This document shows positions 47,240-58,417 of a stretch of DNA of 64,000 bases, one piece after another. A program made the position numbers and the translations under genes. The notes under the pieces are model-generated. The model searched no databases. It saw only the letters and a list, made by a program, of their open reading frames with translations, and was not told the origin of the DNA. Location: assembly GCF_030272615.1 (NCBI RefSeq), contig NC_081409.1, forward strand, positions 910,987,330 to 911,051,329, written 5' to 3'. Position 1 is the stretch's first letter. Each line of letters starts with the position of its first letter. The stretch is from Cryptomeria japonica (lineage: Eukaryota > Streptophyta > Pinopsida > Cupressales > Cupressaceae).

Positions 47240-48480
47240 TGAGACAAGTTCATACCGTAATCAGAGATAAGCCATTTTGGATGAGGCAGTAGTAACCAAG
47301 GATAGAGCATCGTATTTGTAGGCAAAAAACATATATAAAGAATAAAGAATATGGACCTTCGATAATGGTTCATGATCATATGGTCGAGGTATATGCTATA
47401 TTCAACAAGCCATAGTGATTTATGACTGTATTTTTCCTATGATCACATAGCTTAGTGAACTTCCCACGTAGACACCATTAGTACATGCCCCAGAACTTCA
47501 TCGGAATAATTCACAGAAGATACACAAACAATGTTGTAGGACCCTGATATATATATAAACAAATGACTAACCTACAAATCAACCAAGTATTTGATAGCTT
47601 AAACAAAATTTTCTTGTCAAAGAAAATGTCATTTTGTCTTTGTTTTGGTAAGGAAGGATGCATCCTTGTTTAAGACAATTTGCGTGTTTGATGTTGATTG
47701 TTTGGTCGATATGATAAGTGGTCATCATTTGGAGATTTTCACAATGTTTTATTTGGTATCTGCTTTGAAAAACATATGTACAGGGTGTTGCCATGTTTTT
47801 GTTTGTTTGATGTTTTCTGATGTTTTTGGATTTTGTGAGATAGTTTCTTCAATGTTTTTGGTATTTTCTGAGATAATTTTTCAATGTTTTTGGTATTGTG
47901 ATGATTGTTTCAATGAAGAACTCAGTGAATCATAGAAAAATGTAGTATCCACTTCCATGAGACTAGAATAAGGGTATTGCCCCCAGTTTAGATATGACTA
48001 TGAAAAAGCGGGATGCCAGATGCATGAAGTACTATCCTTGATTGCAGATCAATAACAAGCCATGGTTTTGGACTGATGGATGAGTGAATGTGATCACAAC
48101 AAGTCTGAAAGACAATGGAGCCATAGCCTTTACGAGTGGCACTTGTTTGCCAGGTTTTTACCATCGCACTTACCCAAGGTGCCACCAAAGTGGTTGTTCA
48201 CCGTTTGGATGCATGATTTTTCTTTACTATTTTGATGTTTTTGTATTTTCTTCAGGTCATTTATCTGAATGTTTTTGGTGTTTTTCCGGTATGTATGGGA
48301 GCTTGTTGCTCTATGTAGCTTATGTATAAAACCATTTGAGGTACATGTTGTTGATCAGATCTGCTAGTGGCTCTCCTTCTGAAGTAGCCAACTGATATGC
48401 CCCGGACCCAAATACAACAGTATAACATATGGACCCAGCCAGTTTGATTCAAACTTTCCCTGATGTTCTCAGTTGGGTTG
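47240..48480 (-). other. Element C between stem-loops and integrase, non-coding
   Basis: No retroelement motif. TGTTTTTGGTATTTTCTGA-like units repeat around 47810-47900. The ORF at 47645-47935 overlaps these repeats and is not credible. Confidence 0.5.
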
Positions 48481-48489
48481 GTTGCGAGG

Positions 48490-49300
48490 ATTTTCTCAAA
48501 GAACAAGATCACCTACCTCGAATGTATGAGGTCTAACCCGATGATTATAGCTTTTTCTCATGTGCTGCTGATAGGCCTTGAGGTGATTGTATGTAACTTG
48601 TCGCTTCTCATCAAGTAGGTCTAAATCTTGAAGACATGATACTCTGTATGCTTCATCATCGATGAGATTGTGCAAGGAAACCCGTAGAGATGGTATCTCG
48701 ACCTCAATAGGTAAGATAGCTTTTGCACCATAGACTAGTGAGTAGGGAGTTGTGCCTGTAGGGGTTCGAATGCTAGTTCAATATGCCCATAGTATTGGAT
48801 TCAATTGAACATGCCAATCATGATCGACATCATTGACTATCTTCTTGAATATTCTTAATATATTTTCATTTGATGCTTCGTCCTGACCATTGCCTCGTGG
48901 GTAATAGGGAGTGGAAAAGCGGTGTTGGATGTGAAATTTCTCATAGAGCTCACAAAATTCCTGATTTTTGAAAGGAAGTCCGTTATCTGTGATGATGGAC
49001 ATGGGTACACCATACCAACAGATGATGTAATTGAGGATGAATGAGGCGATCTGCTTGCCGGTGACTTGGGTAAGTGGAACAGCCTCGATCCACTTTGTGA
49101 AGTACTTGGTGGCGGTAATAATGAATTTGTGGCCGTTGGATGAAGATGGATGGATATTACCCAGAAGGTCAAGTCCCCATTGACAAAAAGGCCATGGTGT
49201 TGTGATGGGTTGCAATTCCTGTGCTGGTGCATGTATCAGGTCTCCATGAACTTGGCATTTCTTGCATTTTCTGTCAAAATAGTATGTCTTTTTCTATTGA
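48490..49300 (-). pseudogene. Integrase of element C
   Basis: Sense reading shows WGLDLLG with the first catalytic Asp, TKWIEAVPL, IITDNG with the second Asp, and a GNGQ.EASN block holding the Glu, all within 49215-48778. A TGA at 48780-48778 stands where Arg of WAYRTS is expected (CGA to TGA). The frame then continues with TPTGTTPYSLVYG and a C-terminal VGDLVL block to about 48500. The N-terminal zinc-binding region before 49232 is badly decayed. Confidence 0.88.
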
Positions 49301-49825
49301 TGGCCAATAGTATCCAGTGCGCAGGAGTTTCTTGGCTAGTGACAGATCGCTTGCATTAGTTCCACAAATTCCTTCATGTACCTCTTCCAAGGCCTTTGTT
49401 ATCTCATCCTATTCCAGACATCAAAGGAGAGCACCATCAAGACTGCGTCGGTATAGGGTTTTAGCAATAATGGTATATCGATCGGTTTGGCGAATGAAGG
49501 TTTTACATTGGTTATTTGATTGGTTAGGAGGAAGTGTGTGATCGCAGAGGTAGGTGTAGAACTCACCGTACCATGGGGATTCAGAATCGATAAAGTGACA
49601 TATCATCTCTGATTTGGGGATATCATAAGCGGGGATCCAAAGCTGTTCTACCAAGAACTCGTAGTGTGTTGAATTTTGTGGAAGATCTAGGAGAGATGCA
49701 ATGGTAGCCATAGCGTCAGCAGCTCGATTCTAATCTCTGGGTATCAGCTCAAAGGTGATAGTAATGAATGATGCCTTTAGACTATCCACCATTTGTTTGT
49801 ACGACATGAGTTTGTCATCCTTGGT

Positions 49826-50131
49826 CTAATATTCATCTGTTGCTTGTCGAATGACCAGCTGGGAGTCGCCATATACTTGTAGTTCTTGTAACTTCCATTG
49901 TATGGCTAGCCTGAGTCCTGTGATCAAGGCCTCATACTTTGCTATGTTGTTTGTGCATGGACATGTGAGCCTGTAAGACTTTGGGATGCTGTCACCTTGA
50001 GGTGTGATAAACAGAATGCCTGCCCCCAAGCCATGCTTAGTGTATGAACCATCAAAGTATAGTTTCCATGGTTGTGCTATTGTGATCATGAATCTCTTCA
50101 TCTGGAAAATTGGAAATGAGAGGATGATCAC
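49826..50131 (-). pseudogene. Second (archaeal-type) RNase H domain of element C
   Basis: PWKLYFDGSYTKHGLGAGI, then NNIAKYEALITGL and VYGDSQLVIRQ, with D, E and D at the expected places. An extra RNase H between the normal RNase H and integrase is the hallmark of the Tat lineage, so this segment fixes the lineage of element C. It is frameshifted near 50080 relative to the upstream domain. The stretch 49300-49825 towards integrase is heavily decayed. Confidence 0.88.
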
Positions 50132-50669
50132 CTATGAGTGGTGCATCGGCCAACCGATCTGCAATGACTTGACCTTTAATAGCTTTACGGTCCACATACT
50201 CGATGTCAAATTCACTTAGAATCATCACCCATTTGGCCAAGCGGCCTGTCAATGTTGCTTTGCTGAGTAAGTATTTGAGTGGATCGATCTTTGCAATTAA
50301 CTGTACTTTATGTGTCAACAAATAGTGCCTTAGTTTAGTGGCTGCCAAGATTACTACTAGGCAAGCTCACTCAATACGTGTGTAATTGAATTCATAGCCA
50401 ACTAGTGTGCGAGAGATGTAGTAAACAACACACTCTTTCCCTTCTGCATTGTGTTGTACCAATAGTACACCCAATGCTGTACTTGTTGCTGATATATAGA
50501 GTAATAAAGGCCTACTTGGATTTGGTGGGATTAGTAATGGCGTATTCATGAGACAATCTTTAAGCATTTGGAATGCTTGCTGACATCTAGCATCCCATTG
50601 AAAGTGGATGTTTTTGTGTAACAGGTGTGTAAATGGGTGACACTTATTTGCCAGTTGTGCAATGAATCT
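50052..50669 (-). pseudogene. RNase H domain of the element C reverse transcriptase
   Basis: Same frame as the reverse transcriptase upstream. FIAQLANKC..F, then PLLLYISATSTALG, CVVYYISRTL, KLRHYLL and KWVMILSEFDIEY are recognisable. A TGA at 50672-50670 replaces an expected Arg codon, and another TGA at 50369-50367 interrupts the middle. Confidence 0.85.
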
Positions 50670-51839
50670 TCAGATAGATTGAAGCTGCCCTTGTAGTGTT
50701 CTTAGTTGGCTAATGTTCTTTGGTGGTGGCATGTCCATGATTACCTTGACTTTTGCTGGGTCGACCTCAATACCTTTGCTTGAGACAATGTATCCTAGAA
50801 GCTTCCCTGAGGTTACTCCAAAGACACATTTCTTTGGGTTGAGTCGCACATGATATTGTTCCAGTCTGTCAAAGATTTTCTCTAATATTTCCAGATGAAC
50901 TTCTCTTGTGAGTGATTTCGCCAGTAAGTCATCAACATAATCTTCCATTATGGTATGCATCATGTCATGGAAGATGGTGGTCATTGCTCGTTGATAGGTC
51001 GCTCCTGTATTCTTTAGACCAAAAGGCATTACATTCCAACAGTATGTTCCCCATGGACATGTGAAGGCCGTCTTATGTTGATCCTCTGGTGTGATCTTTA
51101 TCTGATTGTATCTTGAAAAGCCATCCATGAGTGAAAGCATGACATGTCCTGCTGTTATGTCCACTATTATGTCGATGTTTGGTAGGGGGAAGTCATCTTT
51201 AGGACATGCCTTGTTCAGATCTCTGAAGTCAATACAGATACGGATGCCCCCATTTGGTTTGCCGACAGGCACAATATTGGATATCCAATCCGCATAATCA
51301 ATTGGTCTAATAAAATCAACATCTAGGAGTTTCTTGAGTTCTGCTTTGACTAATGCCGCAATTTGAGGATGCATCTTGCAAAGTTTCTGCTTGACAGGTT
51401 TGGCAGAAACTTTAGGACATGCCTTGTTCAGATCTCTGAAGTCAATACAGATATGGATGCCCCCATTTGGTTTGCCGATAGGCACAATATTGGATATCCA
51501 ATATGCATAATCAATTGGTCTAATAAAATCAACATCTAGGAGTTTCTTGAATTCTGCTTTGACTAATGCTGCAATTTGAGGATGCATCTTGCAAAGTTTT
51601 TGCTTGACAGGTTTGGCTCCTTCTGCTATGGTGAGGTGATGCATGACTAAATCCAGATCAAGACCAGGCATGTCTGCATATGACCATGCAAAGTTGATCT
51701 GATGCTTCTGGAAGAACTCTACAAACTTAGGTTGTTCCTCTGGAGTTAAAAGAGATGCCAGATGTTTGTGGTGAGGAATTTCAGGAGTCCCCACGTTGTA
51801 TTCTTTTGTTTCTTCAATGAGAATTGTTGATCGTTCCTG
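50670..51839 (-). pseudogene. Reverse transcriptase of element C with an internal 71-residue tandem duplication
   Basis: The frame is continuous from 51839 to the TGA at 50672-50670. N-terminal HHLTIAEGAKPVKQK, then the fingers region twice, then DDFPLPNID, TAFTCPWGTYCWNVMPFGL, the active site DYVDDLLAKS (about 50930) and GKLLGYIVS. The duplicated unit is 213 bp, so the frame is kept. All three catalytic aspartates appear to be present in the distal part. A TAG at 51842-51840 separates it from the upstream spacer. Confidence 0.9.
51200..51624 (-). repeat. 213-bp in-frame tandem duplication inside reverse transcriptase
   Basis: AGGACATGCCTTGTTCAG begins at 51201 and again at 51414. Both units encode a KPVKQKLCKMHPQIAALVK to RDLNKACPK block. 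They differ at a handful of bases, for example the residue before WISNIVP is Tyr in one and Asp in the other. Confidence 0.95.
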
Positions 51840-53800
51840 CTATGTACTAGAAGGGAGGATGTCAAACCTTTCATCCTCAGGCACCTTAGAGAGGTTTTCA
51901 TTGTTGGATATGCTCTTTCTTTTTACTTTTGCGGGATCAAACAGTGCCACAGTGTGGTTTTCACTGGAAGATCCATGTTTTATTGTTATATTTTTGCAGC
52001 TGAAAGGTTTGGCATATGCTCCGAAGTATGCTGCACTGTTCAGTTCTATGGCGAATCCAGCTTTATGATCCCCGCTTGGTATCTTATTTCGTAGTTCCAA
52101 AAAGTCAATGACTGCCTCATCGTTTTGGAAGAGGTCAAGACATGGGGGATTAGGTTGGTTCCATTCGATGAGTTCAGGATGAATAATGGGCATTACCTCA
52201 TCAATTAGGTTAAGTTCGTTAGATGCGTCAGTGAGGGTTAAGATGTTATGGTGAAGGTCATTGATGGTACTCTCCCTATCAAAATCAGGCATAGGATGTG
52301 ATGTAGGGTCTGTGGAAGAAGTTTCCAGCTTAGAAACCCAAGAGGTCTTTATCTGTGCTTCTCCGTAAACAAGGATGTCTTTGTGAGGTGGAGGTGGTGA
52401 CGTGTCTTCCTCATCTAAAGTGTTAAGCTGTATGGAATCAAATTCCCATTCATGTGAGTCAGTACCCGAGTCACTTTCCAGTAGCCGGTTACTATACCAT
52501 ACTGGGATATCTTTTGTGTTAAACACTGTAGGTGTGATTGGCTGATGTACCATTATAGATGAAATGATCAGTGCTGCAGGAAGGATTATGGGGATCAACG
52601 AATCCGATACAGGGAGTATCGGTAGTGTTGATTCTGCTGGAATTGTTGGTGTTGTCGATACTGCTGGGGGTTCTGATATAGTTGTTGCTGCTAATGACGC
52701 TTTTAATGTTATTGTTGTTGTTGATGGGGTTACTAGTTTGTTTGGTGGGATGATTGGTGTTGTGGATGGTTTTGCTGTCATTTTTAGCCTCGATGGGGTA
52801 GTTGCCATGGTGTTTGATGCTACTTTTATAATCAAAGGTGACCTTTTTGTAATAGGCTGATATAGAGGTTGGCTGGGTTTTCCTTTGAATATGAGCTTAG
52901 GAAAGATCTCCTTTTGAAAGCCTAGGCCAGTGTTATCTTTGGGCTTTAATTCTAGTTGCAGTGGTTCATGTTGTCCTTGCCTGCAAGGTCCTAGAGCACT
53001 CTGACCATCATAACCCATTCTTTGCATAATGAGAAGGCCTTTGCAATACTGATCTGTGGGAAGCTTAGCTTGCGGAATATCAGTGGTGATGGGATCTTTA
53101 TAGATCCACTCCGCTAAGTTCTCATCTCTGGTCTCTTCTTCTTAACTCTTTCCAAGGATGAACGACATCAAAGTACATGCTGGCTTCATCAGTGGTTATT
53201 GAAGTAACTGTTGAGGTTTACCATGTGTTCTAAGAGAAGTGGGCATTTGTCCAACACAAAAGAGTTGGCTGAGATTGTATTCCCTAGGACCTTCCTCTGC
53301 TATTTTCATCTTGAGCTTCTCTTGCTTGGGTATAGTGGTGTTTGAACTAGAAAGAGAGGCTGAACTTACGTATGATGTGGATGAGATGGCTTCTCTATTG
53401 TTGGGAATGGCAATCTCTGGTTGATGAATTATATTATGACAATATGCAAAGGGGTTTGCATTGCCCAGGATTGTGATTTCTACACCATTATGCGGGAACT
53501 TGATACACTAATGGTAGGTGGATGGAACAGCTTGCATGGCGTGTATCCAAGGTCTTCCTAACAATGAATTGTATGGAAGAGGAAGGTCTCGAACTTGACA
53601 GCTGATGTGTTTCACCACAGGGCCCACTCGGATTGGTAACACAACTTCTCCTTTGGATGAACACTCTGCATCATCATAGGCTTTGATTGTGATCTTCTTG
53701 CAGGGATCCACTGATTCAATTGCATATTCCAAAGCTGTGACTAATTGCAGAGTACAGATATTCAGGCCTGCTCCATTATTGATCAAGACTCACTTGATCC
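51840..53800 (-). pseudogene. Protease, G-patch and spacer region of element C pol
   Basis: One frame with the reverse transcriptase. The protease start reads INNGAGLNICTL where Tat elements have an (I/V)D.G core, so the catalytic Asp appears changed to Asn (GAT to AAT, about 53783). SLLGRPWIH (about 53560-53535) is the conserved C-terminal protease block. A TAG at 53510-53508 stands for the Gln of YHQCIKF. A G-patch-like motif follows (MGYDGQSALGPCRQG, about 53018-52975). The spacer after it is Thr/Pro/Ile-rich, then acidic, and has no enzyme motif. Confidence 0.85.
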
Positions 53801-54065
53801 TATGTTGGTTGATAAACCCTTCAATGTGGAGTGAGGCATTATGAGGTTGCTAGAAGGATGAGTTATCACTTTCAGAAAAAGTGAGACAAGGTGATGACCT
53901 TAGATTTCCAACCATAGCTTGGAACTGATCTATATTTAGGTTTGCAGGGACTGACGCCTCTTGGAGAGTTTGATCCAAGATTGTTTTATGGGATGGGGAT
54001 AGGCGCAATAGCTCTAAGATAGATATTAGTATGGGCATTTTGTCTAATTGTTCCACAAGGTTATA

Positions 54066-55708
54066 CTACTTTGGGATAGATGGGGTGCCTTGTGGAGCTT
54101 CTTTTATGGTAATCTTGCCGCGACATGTAACAACATTGCAGTTGGAACTGAGATTTTTGATGGTTATAGTTGCAATTTGTTCACTGGCATCATATAGGTG
54201 ATTCACAGTGTAATTATATGCGGCTTGCATATAATTGGTGGTATATGTGTTTCGCCCTGAAGTGGAAGGATCCCTTTGATCTTGTGATGGAAGTGGATTT
54301 TTAAACATGAGATCATCATTGTTTGTTGTCTTTGGGTCATGTCCTTTGATTTCGATTTCACCTCCGTCAATAAGATCCTGAATAAGATCTTTCAATCTGT
54401 GACAATTGCTTGTCTTATGTCCTTTTCCTTGATGGAAGTCGCAATGTTCAGTATCCCTCCACCATGAAGGTTTGACTTGAGGTTCATAATTTGATGTTTT
54501 GGGTAAGGTCACCAGATTTTGAGAAACCAACTGACGTAACATTGTTTCGATGGGTTCCCCTAAGGGAGTATATGTTCGTTTTGGTTTAAAATTTTGTTGA
54601 TGTTGTCTGGGTTCCTCTTGAGATGTGTTGCATCCTTGATTTGGAGGAGCAACTATGTTAGTCTTGGGTGGGGGGTTCTGTCCTACAAATTAAACCATAG
54701 GTTGTGCACTTTTGATAGTTCTTGCATCCACAACCCCATCGTTGATGACGTTTTTGTTTTTGTTCCATAAGTTAGGCTTGTCACTATTGAAGGGTGGGCG
54801 AGGGCCATCCTTTGGCTCATTATATATCTTGATAAACCCTTTTTTGATGAGAGCCCACTCACATTTTAAGCCTTTGGTGATCATGTCATTGAAAGAGTCT
54901 GTCTTTTACATCTAGGTGAAATTCCATTTTGTCATTTAAGTTGGAAATAAATATTTCCACTAGCTCTTGTTCAGGTAACTAAAGAGAACGTCTGCTAGAC
55001 ATTTGACACCATCATTGCAGAAAGACTGAAAATAGCTCAACTGGTTTTTGTTTAGTGTTACATAGATCAGCCATTGTGATATCACGTTCAATGTTGTGTG
55101 AGTAATGTGCCAGAAACTTCTGGACTAACTCTTCAAAGGTCCTAATGCCACCTGGTAATCAGGAAAACCATGATGTGGTTGTTCCTCCCAAGCTTTGGGG
55201 AAAAAGTCGCATTAGGTATGTGTCCTCGTACGCCACTTCGAGGCAAGCTGAATGGAATTCTCTAACATGATAATGAGGATCTCCTTTTCCTCTATACTTT
55301 TCAAACTTGGGTGTTTCAAACCCTCACGGAAAAGGTGGCATATGAAGATTCCTATCAAAAGGATAGGGACAAATGTCATTAAGTGAAAACTGATTAGTTT
55401 TCACACCACTATGAAGTTGTTGGGCGAGATTTTCAATTTGTTGCCGCAACATTTCTATTTCATTTAGAGAAGGAGGAGGTGGGGGATTACCTTGATGAAG
55501 GTTGTATCTGATGTGTGCTCTTGAGTATTTCGTCAAAAAGTCTATTAAAGAGAGGGTTGTGTTGTGCCCTTTCTATTGCTGCAGGAGTAGGAGTGCCTGG
55601 ATTTTCATCATTTATATTTCCTCCTAGGGCTTCTTGGAACTCATTAAGATTTTCCTCCTCTTCCTCTTCAATTTCTTGTTGTCTAGACCTGGATCTGGTA
55701 TGAGCCAT
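54066..55708 (-). pseudogene. Gag of element C
   Basis: Starts at ATG 55708 with a basic then Glu-rich N-terminus. A coiled-coil-like EIEMLRQQIENLAQQL (about 55460-55415) is followed, across frameshifts near 55510 and 55320, by the capsid region: PKFEKYRGKGDPHYHVREF, then SLGGTTTSWF and FEELVQKFLAHYS (about 55310-55110). The late zinc-finger-like block CDFHQGKGHKTSNCHRLKDL (about 54455-54395) is typical of Tat-lineage gag. Many TAG and TGA stops occur between 55000 and 54550. Capsid and nucleocapsid functions are inferred from the family. Confidence 0.85.
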
Positions 55709-57565
55709 TTTGTTTACAAGTTTTTGTTGAAGTTTAATGAAAATGATGATGAGTTGGTGATGAAAAGAAAGATTGATGTTTGGTGAAGTGTTTCACATAT
55801 GAATCTCTAGCACTAAAGGTAGATGGTACCAAAGTTCTTTCTTGAATTGTTTGTTGTGTTTGATTGACAAAGTTTGATATGATAAGGTTTAGAGAAATCT
55901 GAGATGTGTTACAGACTCAACTACCTAGTAATGAGAGGATTCACTCATAGACTAGTTTTAACCTGAGTAGAAATGTCTCTTAGGATGAGTTTATCCTAGA
56001 TGTAGAGACACTCTAAAAGTGATGTGTTTGTGTTTGATTCAAGCAATATTGAAAATAGAACTTAGGACAAAAATCTCTTGATGCTTTGAGAGTTGGAATG
56101 GATTGATGATTTTTGAATATGATAATGGATGAAAAGTGAACTTCAATAAAAGCTTTGTGTCACATATGGGATGAATTCTTCTTCTTCTCTCTCAGGGGTT
56201 GGTGGTTCTTCCCGAGCTATGTTAGATGTGATGCAAATGTCTGGAAAGAAGGTATGATTGATTTTGCCTCCCTTGTTTTGATGATAACTTAAAGCTCTAT
56301 ATTTCATAAAAGCTCTGCAGTTCAATGACTCTTGATCAAATTCATTTGATTTCCCTTGAAGATAAAGACACATGTGACGTAAGAAGGCTCTATGAGAGAC
56401 AAATATTTATCTATTAAGATAGAAGAATTTCCTCCTTTTGATTAAAGCCTTTGAGCTCAATGGTCTTTTCTTCAAGTTGATGTGTTGATGAAGATTCTTC
56501 CTTCGCAAGATGTGAAGAATGGTCATATAGTTTGATTCTTTTGTTGTTGCTCTTTGTTTATGATCTTTTGTTTTTGAAAATGTTTGTGTTGGATGAATAC
56601 TTGTTTTGATTTGGGTTTTTATGATATTTCTTTGACAAGAAAACAAAGCAAGCATACAAACACAAGAATGTTGCCTCAAAACGCACAAGTAAGTGTGGGT
56701 CTAGATCAACCCAATCTTTTGAAATTTTTATGACCTTTTCCTTCAAATGTATTTTAGGCGTTTCTTCCAAAGTCTGAAGTTGGCTCAATTTGCACTGGTC
56801 TTGAATAAACGAAAAACACTTCAAACACTTTTTATCCCTAAGGTCAAATGGCCAGTTGTGATAATTTCAGCCCACATCTTGATATTTCTTCGACTTTGGT
56901 ACTACATACCTTATGAATTCCGTCGTGGCAAGTAAGGATGTGATATACTAAGTCTTGCACGAGCATAACAAATAGATGATCCCTATGATAGGGGAGTCAC
57001 CACTTTCATCAAGCCACAAGTGACTTTTTAAAAAGCTATGTTTCTACTCAAGGAAATATATATGGTGAGTATCTTGGGAGCAAAACCATCTATGCTCTTG
57101 CATTGAATTTATCACAAATATTCTCAATCAATAGAACGGGCGGGCTTCTACTTAAAGGTGTTTAGTAATTTTCGATGTCTTTGGACATAAGTTCATTCTG
57201 CAGTGAGTCACTTAAGAGCCTTGCAACTTGTGGTGGGGCCCATTTGTCCTTTTGGTAAGTTACAATGTAGGAACAACTATACCCAAGGCTACAACTTTCA
57301 CACTCACTTGATTTCTATAGCGACTCGAAGGATTTACCGCACGAGGACGTTCCCAAGTGTGATGTGTCTCTTGGCAGACCTCTCTTAAAAAGATAAAACT
57401 TGAGTGTTACTAACACTTTTCTCTTGCACCTAGGACCACAAAAGCTAAGGGAGAGGATAGTGTGTGTTAGAAGTAGTACCACTTGACCAACTCTTTTGCA
57501 CAAGTATGCCAAACAAAAATATACTTGTTCTTTTTAACTTGTCATTACAATGATTTTCTATCTAA

Positions 57566-57583
57566 TTGGAGATGTTGCTCCAA
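57566..57583 (-). repeat. Leader hairpin, element C copy
   Basis: Minus-strand TTGGAG-CAACAT-CTCCAA, identical to 23566-23583 of element B. Confidence 0.6.
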
Positions 57584-57770
57584 CAACCATGTTCTTTTTA
57601 ACTTCAAAGGCAATATGTTTGAGTAAACTAGAATTTGAAATCTTGATCAACTTAATGAAAAACACGTTTGTGTGAAGTAAAATCATTTTGTAAAATTGAA
57701 ACAAATTGATTGTTCTTTTTACTTGCACAAAAATTGAAGTGTGGATTGTGATCTTTAAGTTTGATGCAAG

Positions 57771-57950
57771 AAAGAAAATTTGTCTTGTTTTGTTTTAAGC
57801 ACCAAAATAAAATGTATCCCTAACTTGCAATGAAAGAAAATTTGTGTTTTGTTGAGTTTTAGAGCACCAAAACAAAATTGATCCTAACTTGAAAGAAATG
57901 AAATTTGTGTTTTTGTTGAGTTTTAGAGCACTAAATGAAAGTTTTTGATT
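57771..57950 (-). repeat. About 60-bp tandem repeat, three copies, element C leader
   Basis: On the + strand GAAATTTGTGTTTT-like units start near 57772, 57834 and 57893, each followed by GAGTTTTAGAGCACCAAAA or a variant. The complementary GGTGCTCTAAAA resembles the repeats in the leader of B (23230-23360). Confidence 0.75.
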
Positions 57951-58084
57951 TTAAGTAACAAACAGGGTTAGTTTAAAACCTGCACATGAAGCAAAAAGTT
58001 ATTAAAATCTGACCATAAGGTGGGCTTCCACAAGCCTAAGAAAATTTATTTTTTTGATTACATGACCTTTTTTTTACAACGTTT

Positions 58085-58330
58085 TGTTACAATAGTGCTA
58101 CTCTATGTGAAAACAGAAGCGCTACTTAACACAAACACGCTAAAACGTGGACAGACGTGCTAAACTAAAAGAATTTAACTGCTAGAACAAGTGCGCTAAA
58201 ACAATGACAAAAGCGCTACTTAATACTCAAACGAGCTGAATCACGGACAATAGCACTAAATTTGAGACAATAGCACTAGAATATCAAATTTGAATAGTGC
58301 TAAAACATGACCAAGAGCGCCAAAGCACGA
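58085..58330 (-). repeat. GCGC-motif array after the primer-binding site, element C
   Basis: On the minus strand TTTAGCGCACTTG, GTAGCGCTTTTG, TTTAGCGTGTTTG, TTTAGTGCTATTG and similar units occur about twelve times at 15-25 bp spacing, in the sense direction of the element. Confidence 0.75.
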
Positions 58331-58394
58331 CTTGTGTGTCAAGCGAAACAGTAAAAAAAGTTAGTTTTTGTAACAAAAAATGTTGTTGGGTGTT

Positions 58395-58417
58395 GGATTC
58401 ACGTCGGGTTCACCAAA
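58395..58417 (-). promoter_or_regulatory. Primer-binding site of element C
   Basis: TTTGGTGAACCCGACGTGAA follows the GCATCA end of the 5' LTR on the minus strand. It differs from the TTTTGGCGCCCACC site of element B. The tRNA is not assigned. Confidence 0.75.

Larger units (their letters stand above)
55709..58394 (-). other. Untranslated leader of element C
   Basis: About 2.7 kb from primer-binding site to gag, without a credible ORF. It contains a GCGC-motif array next to the primer-binding site, a 60-bp tandem repeat, and an 18-base hairpin identical to one in B. ORFs near 56143-56824 are short and overlapping. Confidence 0.6.

Noticed and set aside
56143..56824. Three minus-strand ORFs in the leader of element C
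   Set aside because: Short, overlapping in different frames, without motifs, and not found in element B's leader.
58085..58330. CRISPR-like or satellite interpretation of the GCGC-motif arrays
   Set aside because: Spacing and unit sequence are irregular and there are no constant repeats; the context is a plant retroelement leader.
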